From: Arenicola marina
Lineage: Eukaryota > Annelida > Polychaeta > Arenicolidae
Assembly: GCA_964019135.1 (NCBI GenBank)
Contig: OZ025256.1
Span: forward strand, 16,871,911 to 16,935,910
Direction: 5' to 3'
DNA: 64,000 nucleotides
Made by a program: the position numbers and the translations under genes. Under the pieces are notes generated by a model. The model saw only the letters and a program-made list of their open reading frames with translations. It was not told the DNA's origin and searched no databases. This document shows, piece after piece, positions 51,401 through 55,753 of this stretch; positions within the stretch are counted from its first letter, which is position 1, and each line of letters begins with the position of its first letter.

Positions 51401-53019
51401 ATAAGTCCCATCTGCAGATTTTGAGAAATATTTAGACTTGAGTCATATATAAGCCGCACCTTCAGTGTAAGGTTTACCTATGCATGGAAGCACTGTGTAT
51501 ATGATGGTGTAGTTGGAATAGCATTTTGGCGTAAATGCCCCCAGGCAAACCCGCTTCTCTAGGGACACAATGGTAACAATGTTAAAATCCTTCGACGTTA
51601 GTAGGGAATCGACTGTAGCTTTTATTATAATGTGGGCGCATACAATAATAGTGCTTACATATTCTATATACCTGGTTCTATCTTCTGACATCAAGAAATT
51701 GTGTCAACACTAGATTGTTGCAGTCATATTTTGGTGAACAAATGTTGGAGCATGTGATTTTTCCCTACAAACCGCCATGCATATGCAGCGCCACCTGGCA
51801 AATCCCGCCACTATTTGAACCATTTGTAGCCTGGGTCCCAAACTTTGTCACAGTCAATCACCTTTGAAAGAGGGCCCTGCTGTTGTCCTTAAGTTCAAGT
51901 GAGCGACTGACAAGGCCCTCTAGCGGAGAGTCATATGCTAACGGAGAGGAGGAACCAAGACGCATTCACAGGTACCGGCATCTGCCAAAAAGAAATATGG
52001 TGGACGGCTGGTCGGGAACAGTTGTGTGCTCCAACATTTCTTCGCAAAAATATAACCAAAACAACCTAGTGTCAATACACTTTATTGATGTCAGAAAATA
52101 GAACAAGGTATATAGAATACGTAAACACTATGATTGTTCGAGCACACATTATAATAAAAGCTACAGTCGATTCCCTACTAACGTCGAAGGATTTTAACAT
52201 TGTTATCGTTGTACCCCTAGAGAAGCAGACTTGCCTGGGGGCACTTGCACCAAAATGGCATTAAGCTGACTGTATAAGATTTTCCCTTTGATATTATCAA
52301 AAGAAAAACATCATCTGAAAGTGAAATTACAGTATCTTTATTTAGACTTCCACGTATGTCTACCATTATTAAATATTACCCGTAAATTAAATTTAAATTG
52401 GCGTTTACATCAGCGGCACTGGTTTGACACCCTGCAGCTAACAGTCATCCTAAAGAGTGAGCAAGTCAATTAGGCATTGTTTATACAGCATTACAGGTGG
52501 TTTATGCATAGTCTGAAAATCAGATGCTAGTGTCGTGAGACAGTCTGAGGTTTAATGTTGATCCCTCAGACTGTCTCACAACAGTATTCAGTAACCTGGT
52601 AACATCTGATCTGCTGATTTTCAGGCCAGTTGACGAGTTGCATGGTCAGTAAAGCCATGTTGCATTTGTACTACAATAATACAGTAATCCCTAATCCCAC
52701 CTACCCCCTCCGCGGTCAAACCATCCCGCGGTCAAAGTGGGCCTAATACACTAGCTATGCGGAGGCATCACGCCATCACCAGATCACTGGCACCAGGCAC
52801 AGCATTCCACGGGTGTAGGAGGGCGATAATACAATAACAAATGAAGCTAAACACATAAAACGGAATGCCATTTATTAGCTTGGCAATAGAATTGTTTTGA
52901 AATGTCACTGGAGTGAAAAGAAAGCATACATGCCAAGCAAATGTACTTACATCGAAGTGCGTTAAGTTTTTTATCAACTGTTTCGAGTCATTTTCATAAC
53001 AATGTTTTGCTCGCGCCAT
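400..53019 (-). CDS. TUBGCP5: TUBGCP5 gene, whole 22-exon coding span (gamma-tubulin complex component 5)
   Basis: GCP5 is a subunit of the gamma-tubulin ring complex, which nucleates microtubules at centrosomes; GCP2-6 lateral contacts and their C-terminal domains position gamma-tubulin. Exons, in transcription order: 53019-52951, 50348-50242, 50040-49929, 49610-49514, 49172-49093, 45668-45385, 45242-45153, 44409-44316, 43745-43523, 25703-25501, 25411-25296, 24789-24533, 22673-22373, 21683-21521, 20491-20429, 13927-13848, 13128-13033, 12627-12507, 3859-3693, 3347-3133, 2374-2274, 452-400. They total 3092 nt, one base short of 1031 codons; the missing base falls in exon 17. All introns are GT-AG and all phases agree. 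The N-terminal GCP (Grip1-type) domain begins about residue 260 (exon 7) and the C-terminal GCP domain about residue 730 (exons 14-15). I see no AATAAA downstream of the stop. Introns hold five large minisatellites. Confidence 0.93.
725..2310. repeat. Minisatellite A, 58-bp unit, about 23 copies, anchored on the exon 21 donor
   Basis: Direct tandem repeat with successive copies 58 bases apart, interrupted once by a MITE at about 947-1193. On the gene strand each unit holds CACCAAGAGAGGATCCTTCC, then the junction CACC|GTAAGTATGTG, then CGTCATACCCACGT. The exon-proximal copy at 2274-2303 is exon 21 itself. Variants alternate GGTCAGGG, GGTGAGGG and GGCGAGGG on the plus strand. The unit is not a multiple of three, and reading through the junction reaches a stop after roughly twenty codons. 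Confidence 0.95.
947..1193. mobile_element. MITE inserted inside minisatellite A
   Basis: About 247 bp bounded by inverted ends GGGACCGTATTCATAA and TTATGAATACGGCCCC. It interrupts one repeat unit: ATCCTCTCCT on the left and CCTGGTCACG on the right together restore a normal unit, with a likely short duplication CCTG. No coding capacity. The family is not identified. Confidence 0.8.
2274..2374 (-). CDS. TUBGCP5: TUBGCP5 exon 21, 5' splice site copied in array A
   Basis: 101 nt, residues 980-1014. Reads FQQLTEAEAEVSRCILFLSS then FLTNVTKRGSFPH, matching human ESDFKNCHMFLVTILNKAVCRGSFPH. Acceptor CACTCTCAG. The donor is a consensus GTAAGT at 2273-2268, leaving one base (C) of a Leu codon. The last part of this exon (ACCAAGAGAGGATCC onward) and the donor recur in every unit of array A. 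Confidence 0.93.
2375..3132. other. TUBGCP5 intron 20
   Basis: About 760 bases of AT-rich unique-looking sequence. I see no gene, repeat array or recognisable mobile element in it. Confidence 0.6.
3133..3347 (-). CDS. TUBGCP5: TUBGCP5 exon 20
   Basis: 215 nt, residues 909-980. Reads ILHSTGLEFESDIQQAKDLD and later LYERCLLHKRVSFIREVVTK, VMNLALTFAARWHEGV. Human has ILHSTGLEFQHQVEEAKDLD, DRCLLREKVSFVKEAI and VLNLALMFADGWQAG. These are the last helices of the C-terminal GCP domain. Acceptor GTATTGTAG, donor GTAAAT, two bases carried over. Confidence 0.95.
3485..3925 (-). mobile_element. SINE family 1 tail fragments around exon 19
   Basis: Two partial 3' tails on the minus strand: 3500-3545 (GGTGTTTAGGCCACTTTTGT, GTGCACA) and 3885-3925 (GGTGGTTTAGGCCAGTTTTG, TGCACACAAG). 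They share the tail of the full SINE copies at 3985, 4262, 43788 and 45716. Exon 19 (3693-3859) lies between them. Confidence 0.6.
3693..3859 (-). CDS. TUBGCP5: TUBGCP5 exon 19
   Basis: 167 nt, residues 853-908. After an acidic linker (LQKEDFVSPRDLEESI) it reads THRMQVFRMRLIHFINSLHT then YIMTR, matching human IHRMFLLRVKLMHFVNSLHNYIMTR. It lies in the C-terminal GCP domain. Acceptor GTGACCCTCAG, donor GTAGGT, phase 0. Confidence 0.95.
3985..4150 (-). mobile_element. tRNA-derived SINE, family 1
   Basis: On the minus strand it starts GGCTCTCTAACTCAGTTGGT and has GTGGGTTCGAACCC as B box, giving a tRNA-like head of about 70 nt. A unique body follows, with a tail ending in GTGCACAAAACTGGCC and TAAAACACC. 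The acceptor and T stems do not pair properly, so it is a retroposon head and not a functional tRNA gene. Confidence 0.7.
4262..4395 (-). mobile_element. SINE family 1 copy whose head merges into minisatellite B
   Basis: The plus-strand tail CGGTGTTTCAGGCCATGTTT, CTGTGCACG and body end at GAGGGTTCGAACCCATCACC (about 4370-4390), after which sequence is array B. On the minus strand the T-arm-like GGGTTCGAACCC is preceded by TGTCTTGGGGTGAT, which is the end of the repeat unit. The repeat interior therefore appears to be this SINE's head. Confidence 0.6.
4376..12515. repeat. Minisatellite B, 63-bp unit, about 129 copies, anchored on the exon 18 donor
   Basis: Nearly perfect 63-bp tandem repeat over 8.1 kb. 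On the gene strand each unit runs GGTTCCATG|GTGAGTGGTC (last nine bases of exon 18 plus its donor), then TTCATCAGTTAATGGTCACT, then GGTACCATGTCTTGGGGTGA. Sixty-three is 21 codons, so minus-strand frames stay open for long stretches, translating to repeats of VHQLMVTGTMSWGDGFHGEWS-type sequence with no protein character. Several copies carry an 8-bp deletion in the TGATGAAC segment (55-bp units, for example near 5425, 7300, 7550, 9310). The left end merges into a SINE with GGGTTCGAACCC at about 4370-4382. Confidence 0.97.
12507..12627 (-). CDS. TUBGCP5: TUBGCP5 exon 18, 5' splice site copied in array B
   Basis: 121 nt, residues 813-853. Begins VPWPVNIIINSKSIEVYNKV then FSFLLQIKRVKYDLDELRFH, matching human VPWPVDIVISLECQKIYNQV and LLLLQIKWAKYSLDVLLF. 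Acceptor GTGTTGTAG. The donor is CATG|GTGAGT at 12506-12501, chosen over an upstream GT (AG|GTTCCA) because only it gives the phase needed by exon 19. The last nine exon bases and this donor are the start of the 63-bp repeat of array B. Confidence 0.93.
13033..13128 (-). CDS. TUBGCP5: TUBGCP5 exon 17, with an apparent one-base frameshift
   Basis: 96 nt. The first half, in the frame set by exon 16, reads RLFVTFHNEAGSKPRK (human RLSISFENVDTAKKK). The last third reads IGVLDDLTLDYK (human VHILDGLTLSYK), but only in a different frame; the switch lies near the run of four T at 13079-13082 (A on the coding strand). As written, the frame meets TGA at 13049-13047. One base appears to be missing. Acceptor CGTTTCAG, donor GTATGA. 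A consensus indel, an allelic null or unusual splicing could explain it; consensus error is most likely because all other 21 exons are intact. Confidence 0.85.
13533..13785 (-). mobile_element. tRNA-derived SINE, family 2, minus-strand copy
   Basis: The reverse complement reads GGCCCGATAGCTCAGTGGG at the head, GTGGTTGGAGCCCCGCTGTG as degenerate B box, then CATGTCTGTGTGGTCGCAGG and a tail with CATTGACGCGATATGACCA. It is closely related to the copies at 60483 and 62413. The gene-strand orientation matches TUBGCP5 intron 16. Confidence 0.8.
13848..13927 (-). CDS. TUBGCP5: TUBGCP5 exon 16
   Basis: 80 nt, residues 754-780. Reads DSWQDISFLNSCLAEALQEH then YPEEIN, matching human ETWQNVSFLNVQLQEAVGQRYPED. 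Acceptor CAATCGGCAG, donor GTTTGT, leaving two bases of an Arg codon. Confidence 0.93.
14105..14285 (+). mobile_element. tRNA-derived SINE, family 1, plus-strand copy
   Basis: Head GGTGTTGTGGTTAGCGCACT (A-box region), then AGACGGCAGATCAACTCC. The tail is TTAGCCCTTGTGTACACAAA and CGGCCTAAAACAC. It contains an eleven-G run at about 14220. The head is the same one from which array E is built. Confidence 0.7.
14437..20402. repeat. Minisatellite C, 79-bp unit, about 75 copies, with higher-order blocks
   Basis: 79-bp tandem repeat in intron 15. Each unit contains GTTTGTACCCGCAACCTG, CTGCAGTCGACCACG and a second CGTCGACCACGG, so it has an internal direct repeat of GTCGACCACG. On the gene strand it contains GCGGGTTCAAACCC, which resembles a tRNA T-loop/B box. 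Variants include 71-bp units lacking CACGCCAC, GGCGGCTCCC substitutions and GGGCGCTG substitutions. A block of variants at about 16.0-17.1 kb recurs at about 18.7-19.8 kb, offset near 2.5 kb. It stops 26 bases short of the exon 15 donor. Confidence 0.95.
20429..20491 (-). CDS. TUBGCP5: TUBGCP5 exon 15 (RFFLMEAG motif)
   Basis: A 63-nt micro-exon, residues 733-753: RFFLMEAGHVMYDFYTELFD plus K. Human GCP5 has NFFLMEGGDTMYDFYTSIFDK. The FFLM-x-x-G motif opens the C-terminal GCP domain in all family members. Acceptor TTGTTCCAG, donor GTTAGC, phase 0 at both ends. Array C begins about 26 bases into the downstream intron without overlapping the donor. Confidence 0.95.
20555..20628 (-). mobile_element. 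Degenerate SINE family 2 tail, cut by a MITE
   Basis: The reverse complement has GATCCTACGTCTTACTGCGC, then a GGGTAGGAGG segment and CCATTGTCGCCATATGGCC, a diverged version of the family 2 tail. It ends exactly where the TTAA of the neighbouring MITE begins, suggesting the MITE inserted into it. Confidence 0.45.
20629..21036. mobile_element. piggyBac-like MITE, copy 1 (TTAA target duplication)
   Basis: 408 bp flanked by TTAA at 20629-20632 and 21033-21036. The inverted ends are AGTTGCATGTAGAGCTCTTT with CTCGCCAAAACTA, and TAGTTTTGGCGGGAAAGAAC with TCGACATGCAACT. Non-coding. A second copy with the same TTAA flanks lies at 56398. TTAA duplication is the hallmark of piggyBac-type transposition. 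Confidence 0.85.
21277..21356 (+). mobile_element. SINE family 2 tail, 5'-truncated
   Basis: CCACTCTCCCTTCCTTCCCC, then ATTGACGCGACATGACCAAA and GCGTCCCGAATATACAACCA. This is the 3' portion of the element seen in full at 60483-60744; 5' truncation is typical of retroposed copies. Confidence 0.7.
21521..21683 (-). CDS. TUBGCP5: TUBGCP5 exon 14
   Basis: 163 nt, residues 678-732. Ends with LLLQKCLYPHIRRQSELVCS and LLQILKEEYHLPDYFAATR, matching human LRSCLYPHIDKQYLDCC and LMQTLKKDYRLVEYLQAMR. This is the transition into the C-terminal GCP domain that binds gamma-tubulin. Acceptor GATGTTCCAG, donor GTAAGC, phase 0. Confidence 0.95.
21898..22036. repeat. 17-bp minisatellite, about 8 copies
   Basis: Tandem CATTATGGGATTATTAA-type units (variants ATCAA, AGTAA) in intron 13, preceded by irregular ATCACCAGGATTAT repeats from about 21730. 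It is short and AT-rich. Confidence 0.85.
22373..22673 (-). CDS. TUBGCP5: TUBGCP5 exon 13
   Basis: 301 nt, residues 578-678. Begins GRDRIDLYESFIADMEEFLR, runs through a Pro/Gln-rich linker, and contains DDPLYRLNFSKIFHPE, matching human HDPLLAINFARMYLEQ. Acceptor TATATTCAG. The donor GTTCGT is poor, but it is the only GT nearby that keeps frame with exon 14 (Gly codon GG plus C). Confidence 0.9.
22795..23761. mobile_element. Non-autonomous DNA transposon, 0.97 kb, in intron 12
   Basis: Bounded by inverted ends ATAGGGCTATACAGTTCTCG (left) and CGAGACTTTATAGCCCTAT (right). The inverted similarity continues inward through GGGGACAAACAAACAC and its complement near 23700. The interior has no open frame of note. 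The family is not identified. Confidence 0.6.
23762..24532. other. TUBGCP5 intron 12, unique part
   Basis: AT-rich sequence downstream of the TIR element with no gene or repeat that I can support. Intron 11 (24790-25295) is similar. Confidence 0.5.
24533..24789 (-). CDS. TUBGCP5: TUBGCP5 exon 12
   Basis: 257 nt, residues 492-578. Includes FWDTAFTLLY (human FWYATYTLYS), a polar loop, and LIPVLGEVILAGKSMEMLQN, matching human FLKPVLKQIIMAGKSMQLLKN; the AGK-S motif is a GCP hallmark. Acceptor GTTTAG, donor GTGAGA, one base carried over. Confidence 0.94.
25296..25411 (-). CDS. TUBGCP5: TUBGCP5 exon 11
   Basis: 116 nt, residues 454-492. Reads VSLLLPIWIKTCRPFLDIVD then TWIHKGDLIDPYEEFVIQ, matching human VSLLFSLWVETVRPYLQTVDEW and the WDGAREFIIQR region. 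This DPYEEF-type motif is conserved throughout the GCP family. Acceptor ATTTTCTAG, donor GTGAGC, leaving two bases of an Arg codon. Confidence 0.95.
25501..25703 (-). CDS. TUBGCP5: TUBGCP5 exon 10, 3' splice site copied in array D
   Basis: 203 nt, residues 386-453. Reads EEIMTLVTLQDCLQERFEEI through HLLHSVYTNGVAAF and GQRASQLLSVLFEMITEYD, matching human LKVLHKVFSTGVAE and VRASHLLNTLYKAILEYD. Donor GTAAAG, phase 0 exit. The acceptor GTTACTTACAG is also the terminal 11 bases of the 52-bp repeat that fills the upstream intron, so the last repeat copy abuts the exon with no unique base between them. Confidence 0.95.
25704..42586. repeat. Minisatellite D, 52/45-bp unit, about 330 copies, anchored on the exon 10 acceptor
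   Basis: A 16.9-kb array filling almost all of intron 9. The 52-bp unit on the plus strand begins CTGTAAGTAACAATCAC and continues with GGGGCATGGGAGGGTGGCGG; a 45-bp form lacks the CTGTGGG heptamer. On the gene strand every unit ends GTGATTGTTACTTACAG, preceded by a C-rich tract, which is the authentic exon 10 acceptor; the final copy touches exon 10 at 25703/25704. The 45-bp form is concentrated at 28.9-31.9, 31.9-34.0 and 40.9-42.6 kb. Minor variants (CAAGGGC, AACTATCAC, GGCATGGAGAGG) are clustered. Confidence 0.97.
42587..43522. other. Unique 5' portion of intron 9
   Basis: The only non-repetitive part of intron 9, about 0.94 kb between exon 9 and array D. AT-rich near the array, with the GTAATCGATTAC cluster at 43235-43375. 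No gene seen. Confidence 0.6.
43235..43375. repeat. Palindromic GTAATCGATTAC cluster
   Basis: Several near-copies of TGTAATCGATTACGATTAC and its complement within 140 bases in intron 9, just outside the unique end of array D. It looks like the terminal region of a DNA transposon; the element itself is not delimited. Confidence 0.5.
43523..43745 (-). CDS. TUBGCP5: TUBGCP5 exon 9, immediately 5' of the 18-kb intron
   Basis: 223 nt, residues 312-386. Begins ESLRTLLTQMALYASAVQEL and includes RTYQAFAGALAEYLQSYRTT, matching human FRTYQAFMWALYKYFISFKE. Acceptor TTTCAG. The donor GTACAT is weak and leaves one base (G). The following intron (43522-25704) is about 17.8 kb, nearly all minisatellite D. 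In this intron only the last AG before exon 10 is compatible with the reading frame. Confidence 0.94.
43788..43945 (-). mobile_element. tRNA-derived SINE, family 1
   Basis: The minus strand reads GGGGCTCACTGGTGTAGTCG with TTAGCGCACATAACGGGTCC, B-box region CTGGGTTCGGGCC, and tail AGCCCTTGTGTGCACAAACA with TGGCCTAAAATACC. It lies in intron 8, same orientation as TUBGCP5. Confidence 0.75.
44316..44409 (-). CDS. TUBGCP5: TUBGCP5 exon 8
   Basis: 94 nt, residues 280-311. Completes the Trp of the LWLLGG motif and reads LLGGAQRSFIFQRQGESLAP, aligned with human LLSGVKKLFIFQ, then IQLSHVAQ. It encodes the first helices of the N-terminal GCP domain. Acceptor CACTTCAG, donor GTGATT, phase 0. Confidence 0.93.
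44755..45016. repeat. Two-copy 130-bp tandem duplication in intron 7
   Basis: Copy one at about 44755-44886 and copy two at about 44887-45016, both starting ATGAACTTAG and containing GCATCGCTGCAGCTG and CTGTATGTCATCTAACTGAC. Roughly 90 percent identical by eye. It is a possible first step of the kind that gave rise to the larger arrays here. Confidence 0.85.
45153..45242 (-). CDS. TUBGCP5: TUBGCP5 exon 7, start of the N-terminal GCP domain
   Basis: 90 nt, residues 250-280. Reads YVPTPKYHLTEYHLMREMLW against human YVPDDRVLVTETQVIRETLW. This is the beginning of the conserved N-terminal GCP (Grip1-type) domain, which mediates lateral contacts in the gamma-tubulin ring. Acceptor GTTTGTAG, donor GTAAGC, splitting a Trp codon. 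Confidence 0.94.
45385..45668 (-). CDS. TUBGCP5: TUBGCP5 exon 6
   Basis: 284 nt, residues 156-250. Begins WSDDDEDEDSTLDRTS (acidic linker, human WSEESEEENDQQ) and passes through a Gly/Ser/Asp-rich stretch. It ends in VLEWLRDNVMVQYWT and SCNLAADW, matching human SWLEHHVVHQYWT and SNLAAVW. Acceptor TTTCCCAG, donor GTAAGC, leaving two bases of a Trp codon. Confidence 0.95.
45716..45885 (-). mobile_element. Parent SINE (family 1) at the edge of minisatellite E
   Basis: The minus strand holds a complete head, CCTCCCTGGTGTAGTGGTTA through GCGCACCAGCCCGCAGATCA, then TCCTGGGTTCGAATGCGAAC as B box, a body, and tail CTTCTGTGCACAAAAGCGCC with GTAAAACACC. Its first 54 bases are the unit of array E, so the array looks like serial duplication of this head. 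Confidence 0.8.
45834..48373. repeat. Minisatellite E, 54-bp unit, about 47 copies, built from a tRNA-SINE head
   Basis: 54-bp tandem repeat in intron 5. On the gene strand each unit reads CCTCCCTGGTGTAGTGGTTA then GCGCACTAGACCGCAGATCA and AATAGGTCCTGGG, which is the A-box half of the tRNA-derived SINE that continues intact at its left edge (45716-45885). Copies vary mainly at GTGCGC/GTACGC and AGGCCC/AGTCCC. Because 54 is 18 codons, both strands show long spurious open frames. It does not touch a splice junction (exon 6 ends at 45668, exon 5 at 49093). Confidence 0.95.
48374..49092. other. TUBGCP5 intron 5, unique part
   Basis: AT-rich sequence between array E and exon 5. It includes TTTATTTCGTATAGGAGGCC (about 48687), which resembles a retroposon 3' tail, but no element can be delimited. 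Confidence 0.4.
49093..49172 (-). CDS. TUBGCP5: TUBGCP5 exon 5
   Basis: 80 nt, residues 129-155, acceptor CGCTTACAG, donor GTGAGT, ends at phase 0. Reads GEEENFDWRSYLLEEEELT, the counterpart of human DDFDWGKYLMEDEEM, followed by a Ser/Asp run. The acidic character fits the poorly ordered linker of GCP5. Confidence 0.92.
49514..49610 (-). CDS. TUBGCP5: TUBGCP5 exon 4
   Basis: 97 nt, residues 97-129 (split). Reads TDTHYAILSLLLNLAESPTN, matching human TDAHYSILSLLLCLSDSPSN almost residue for residue. The acceptor is TTCTTCAG. The donor GTTGAT is a weak match to consensus, but the join gives the correct frame into exon 5. Confidence 0.93.
49929..50040 (-). CDS. TUBGCP5: TUBGCP5 exon 3
   Basis: 112 nt. 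The first base completes the split Gly codon from exon 2 and the exon ends at phase 0 after YGK. Donor is GTAATC and acceptor ACTCCAG. Reads GYCQKFIIHCQDHKAKALKE and on, parallel to the human GIYEKFVIHSDLSKA region of the GCP5 N-terminal extension. Confidence 0.92.
50242..50348 (-). CDS. TUBGCP5: TUBGCP5 exon 2
   Basis: 107 nt, residues 24-59, acceptor TTTTTGTTTCAG, donor GTGAGT, entering at phase 0 and leaving with two bases (GG). It includes SNFKYHRFLDVNSH, nearly identical to the human GCP5 segment SNFRFHRFLDVNSH, the most recognisable stretch of the N-terminal extension of GCP5. It is diagnostic for GCP5 against the other GCPs. Confidence 0.95.
50349..51507. other. TUBGCP5 intron 1, upstream part
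   Basis: AT-rich, no coding sequence. A stretch at 50855-50885 (GGGACTGTATTCATAAATTA) matches one end of the MITE found in array A, but I cannot find its partner. Segments around 51130-51180 repeat TTCGCCATTGGCGA-like palindromes also seen at 55985-56060. Confidence 0.45.
51508..52266. mobile_element. Foldback element I (inverted arms of about 205 bp)
   Basis: The left arm at about 51508-51718 is the reverse complement of the right arm at about 52060-52266, with a 340-bp spacer. Shared sequence includes TCCTTCGACGTTAGTAGGGA and GACTGTAGCTTTTATTATAA. The arms are perhaps 85 percent identical. No coding content. It lies in intron 1 of TUBGCP5. Confidence 0.8.
52951..53019 (-). CDS. TUBGCP5: TUBGCP5 exon 1 (start codon)
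   Basis: Encodes residues 1-23, MARAKHCYENDSKQL onward, ending in THFD. The ATG is at 53019-53017, with A at -3 and G at +4. An in-frame TAA lies two codons upstream, so this is the real start. The donor is a consensus GTAAGT at 52950-52945, phase 0. The N terminus is not conserved with human GCP5, as expected for this family; the assignment rests on the phase-0 join to exon 2. Confidence 0.85.
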
Positions 53020-53028
53020 GATTTACGC

Positions 53029-53036
53029 TCTCGCGA
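53029..53036. promoter_or_regulatory. TCTCGCGA motif just 5' of the TUBGCP5 start
   Basis: TCTCGCGA lies 10 bases upstream of the ATG and matches 8 of 10 positions of the palindromic TCTCGCGAGA element found near start sites of many housekeeping genes in animals. Only the motif is seen; promoter function is inferred from its place at the 5' end of a housekeeping gene. Confidence 0.3.
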
Positions 53037-53888
53037 ATTCTCGTTGTCAAACATATGTAAACAAATGCTTTTTTTCAAGCATCCTGTAGTTATCCGCATC
53101 TAAAAACACGTGTATGCATACTTTCTGTTAATGTCTTCAAACTGTGCATAGTTTCTTGCATTATTTTACACGATTTACGATAAAAACAACCGCTGGAACA
53201 GATCTCGTGGCCATACCGGCTGATCACGTGATCGCACTGCTGTCAAGAAGACGAAGCAAATGTGCACAGACGGCCACACGTACGTCTGAAAAATCGGCCG
53301 TAAATTCTTAAATATTTGACCTTTCGTCCACCATATCAGTCGCCATATATCTTTTTTCAACAAAGAGAGATCGACGGTTGCTATTCTGATGCTTCATTGA
53401 AAGGGTACGCCCATTTGTTCACGTTTTGTTTTGATTTCCAAGTGACAACAAACTGACATTAGCCGAGGTTAGGCGCACGCTGCCGCAAGTCACGGACGGT
53501 GTGTTTGTAAACATGGCCAACTTTGGGCATCCGCCGAACTGTTGATGCAGAGGTTATGCATGCGGTTTTACAGATTGTGGCAGTGTGAGTAACTGCATAG
53601 TGCGGTTTATGTAAGAATGCTTCAGGGACGAATATGCCAGGCGAAGCCTTCATTTGGAAAATAGATCTGTTGTAGACTGGCCTTTTTTAGTTCAAATCCA
53701 GGCCTATAAAGTCTGGTTCCCACGATGAGGATTATTGCATGCGATTCGAGGCAAGCGACAGGTTTTGCCGATACTCTTACCGTGTGAACGGCGCTCAAGA
53801 TACGATTTAACACTATTTAACGACAGAATAGATGCCTCCCAGAAATAGGGTATGCTCTATTTCCATGCAACAACATCAGAGAGCAGCA

Positions 53889-55160
53889 GCCAGGTCTGGT
53901 TGGTATCAAGGGACAGCATGGTTCCCTTTTGCCATACATGACCATTACAAGCAGAGAGCTGTGTAAGGTCATACCAACAAGCGCACGTTTGCTGTGCAAA
54001 ACGGCACATGACATCGCCACAAGCATAACAAGCATCCCTTCCGCTAACTCAAAATACTTAATATCTTCTTCATTCTTATTTCTAATGTGGGGTAGGTTTT
54101 ATAAAGGCTAAACTCACGCACAGACTGTACAATTCCGATTCCTTTCCAAGCTTTTTATTTCACATAACTCTGTCTGCCATGACAGTTCTCGCGAGGTTCT
54201 CATTATGCCTGCGAGATGACGTAGAGGTGCTACCGTGCGGTCTGAAATTGGTCGTTGAATTTTTTCGCTTCGTCATGGCCTCTTTGTCGGCGCAAGATTT
54301 GATATCGAATGTTGGCCGTTCTTACAAAAATTAAAACATATATAACATCCATCAAAATAGGATATCAATCTTTATGCTACACATTATCACAGGTATGCAT
54401 ATGACATATTATTACGATAATAACGAATTAGTTCATCAACATTATACAATTGTTTGTAGATGAAGTGTCTTAGAAAAATATTTTTCTCCAGAAATGTGAG
54501 TATTAAAAAATTAGACCCAAATCAATATGTTATTTCATTTTCTTCTCATATTAGACATCTTTAAACGGCCACAGCATGTACACATATACCAACAAATTGT
54601 ACATAATTTTGGATGGGCCAGCAATAAGTTTCCTTATTTACACCATTGCATCAGTTTTCTCACAAATTAGCTTGTATATATATATCTAACCTCTTGTAGC
54701 CGTGTCCTCTTTTGGAAAATTCATTGTCACAAATAGAGCAAGTTCTATTAGTGACCGTATTAGAGGATATTTTAGACGTAAACAAAGTCTTACTGGCACA
54801 TCATTGAGAAGCATGTGACATCTCGCGTACACCTCCATATTTTTATGTGTCATGTGACCTAAACGAGAACTGTCATGGCAGACAAAGTGATGTGAAGTAA
54901 AAAGCTTGGAAAGGAATCGGAATTGTACAGTCTGTGCGTGAGTTTAGCCTTTATAAGACCTACCCCACATTAGAAATAAGAATGAAGAAGATATTAAGTA
55001 TTTCGAGTTAGCGGAAGGGATGCTTGTTATGCTTGTGGCGATGTCATGTGCCGTTTTTGCACAGCAAACGTGCGCTTGTTGGTATGACCTTACACAGCTC
55101 TCTGCTTGTAATGGTCATGTATGGCTAGGTTCCCTTGCACCAACCAGACCCCCCCAGGAG
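53889..55160. mobile_element. Foldback element II (inverted arms of about 300 bp)
   Basis: The left arm at about 53889-54195 and right arm at about 54862-55160 are reverse complements. They share GTACAATTCCGATTCCTTTC, GCTAAACTCACGCACAGACT and TACATGACCATTACAAGCAG; the spacer is about 665 bp. It sits about 0.9 kb upstream of the TUBGCP5 start, in the region shared with the divergent gene. Confidence 0.85.
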
Positions 55161-55200
55161 CACCTATAATTAAAGTACAAGTAGTGACCTCTAAAGTCAA

Positions 55201-55753
55201 AGTCATAAATGTCGTAGCGTGTCGTTTTGGCCCATATTTTCCACGAATTTGCCGCGATCGCTCTAAAAATCACTGATCATGAGAAAGCAACACCGTGCAA
55301 TTTTAATGATACCAAACTTATGTGTGTACTGCGATGTTATCCTTTTTTAAGACATAAACAATATTTCTCTATGCTAACACTCCATTGGCAGCAAACACAG
55401 TTCCGCAAATATACTAAAGTACAAGTCATAAGATGACGTAGTTGCTATCGCGCCGAACGTGCTCTGAACAATAGATACTCTATATTTGTACCAGCCACGC
55501 GCGCCATGGCAACTATAGAGCATTTCATTGTCTGTGATTTAGTCTATTGGCGACAAAGTGTCTGTTGGCAATGGAGTGTCAGCATGGAGAAATATTATTT
55601 GTGGATAAAAAAGGATAACCTTTGCAGTACACACGTAAGTTTGGTATCATTAAAATTGCACAGTGTTACTTTCTCACGTCAGTGATTTTTAGAGCGATTG
55701 CGACAAATTCGTGGAAAATATGGGCCGAAACGACACGCTATAGCATTTATGAC
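55201..55753. mobile_element. Foldback element III (inverted arms of about 200 bp)
   Basis: Left arm 55201-55400 and right arm 55553-55753 are reverse complements. They share ATGCTAACACTCCATTGGC-like, TTTTCCACGAATTTG and AAAGTAACACTG-type segments and outer ends GTCATAAATG. The spacer is about 150 bp. Directly adjacent to foldback element II. Confidence 0.8.
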
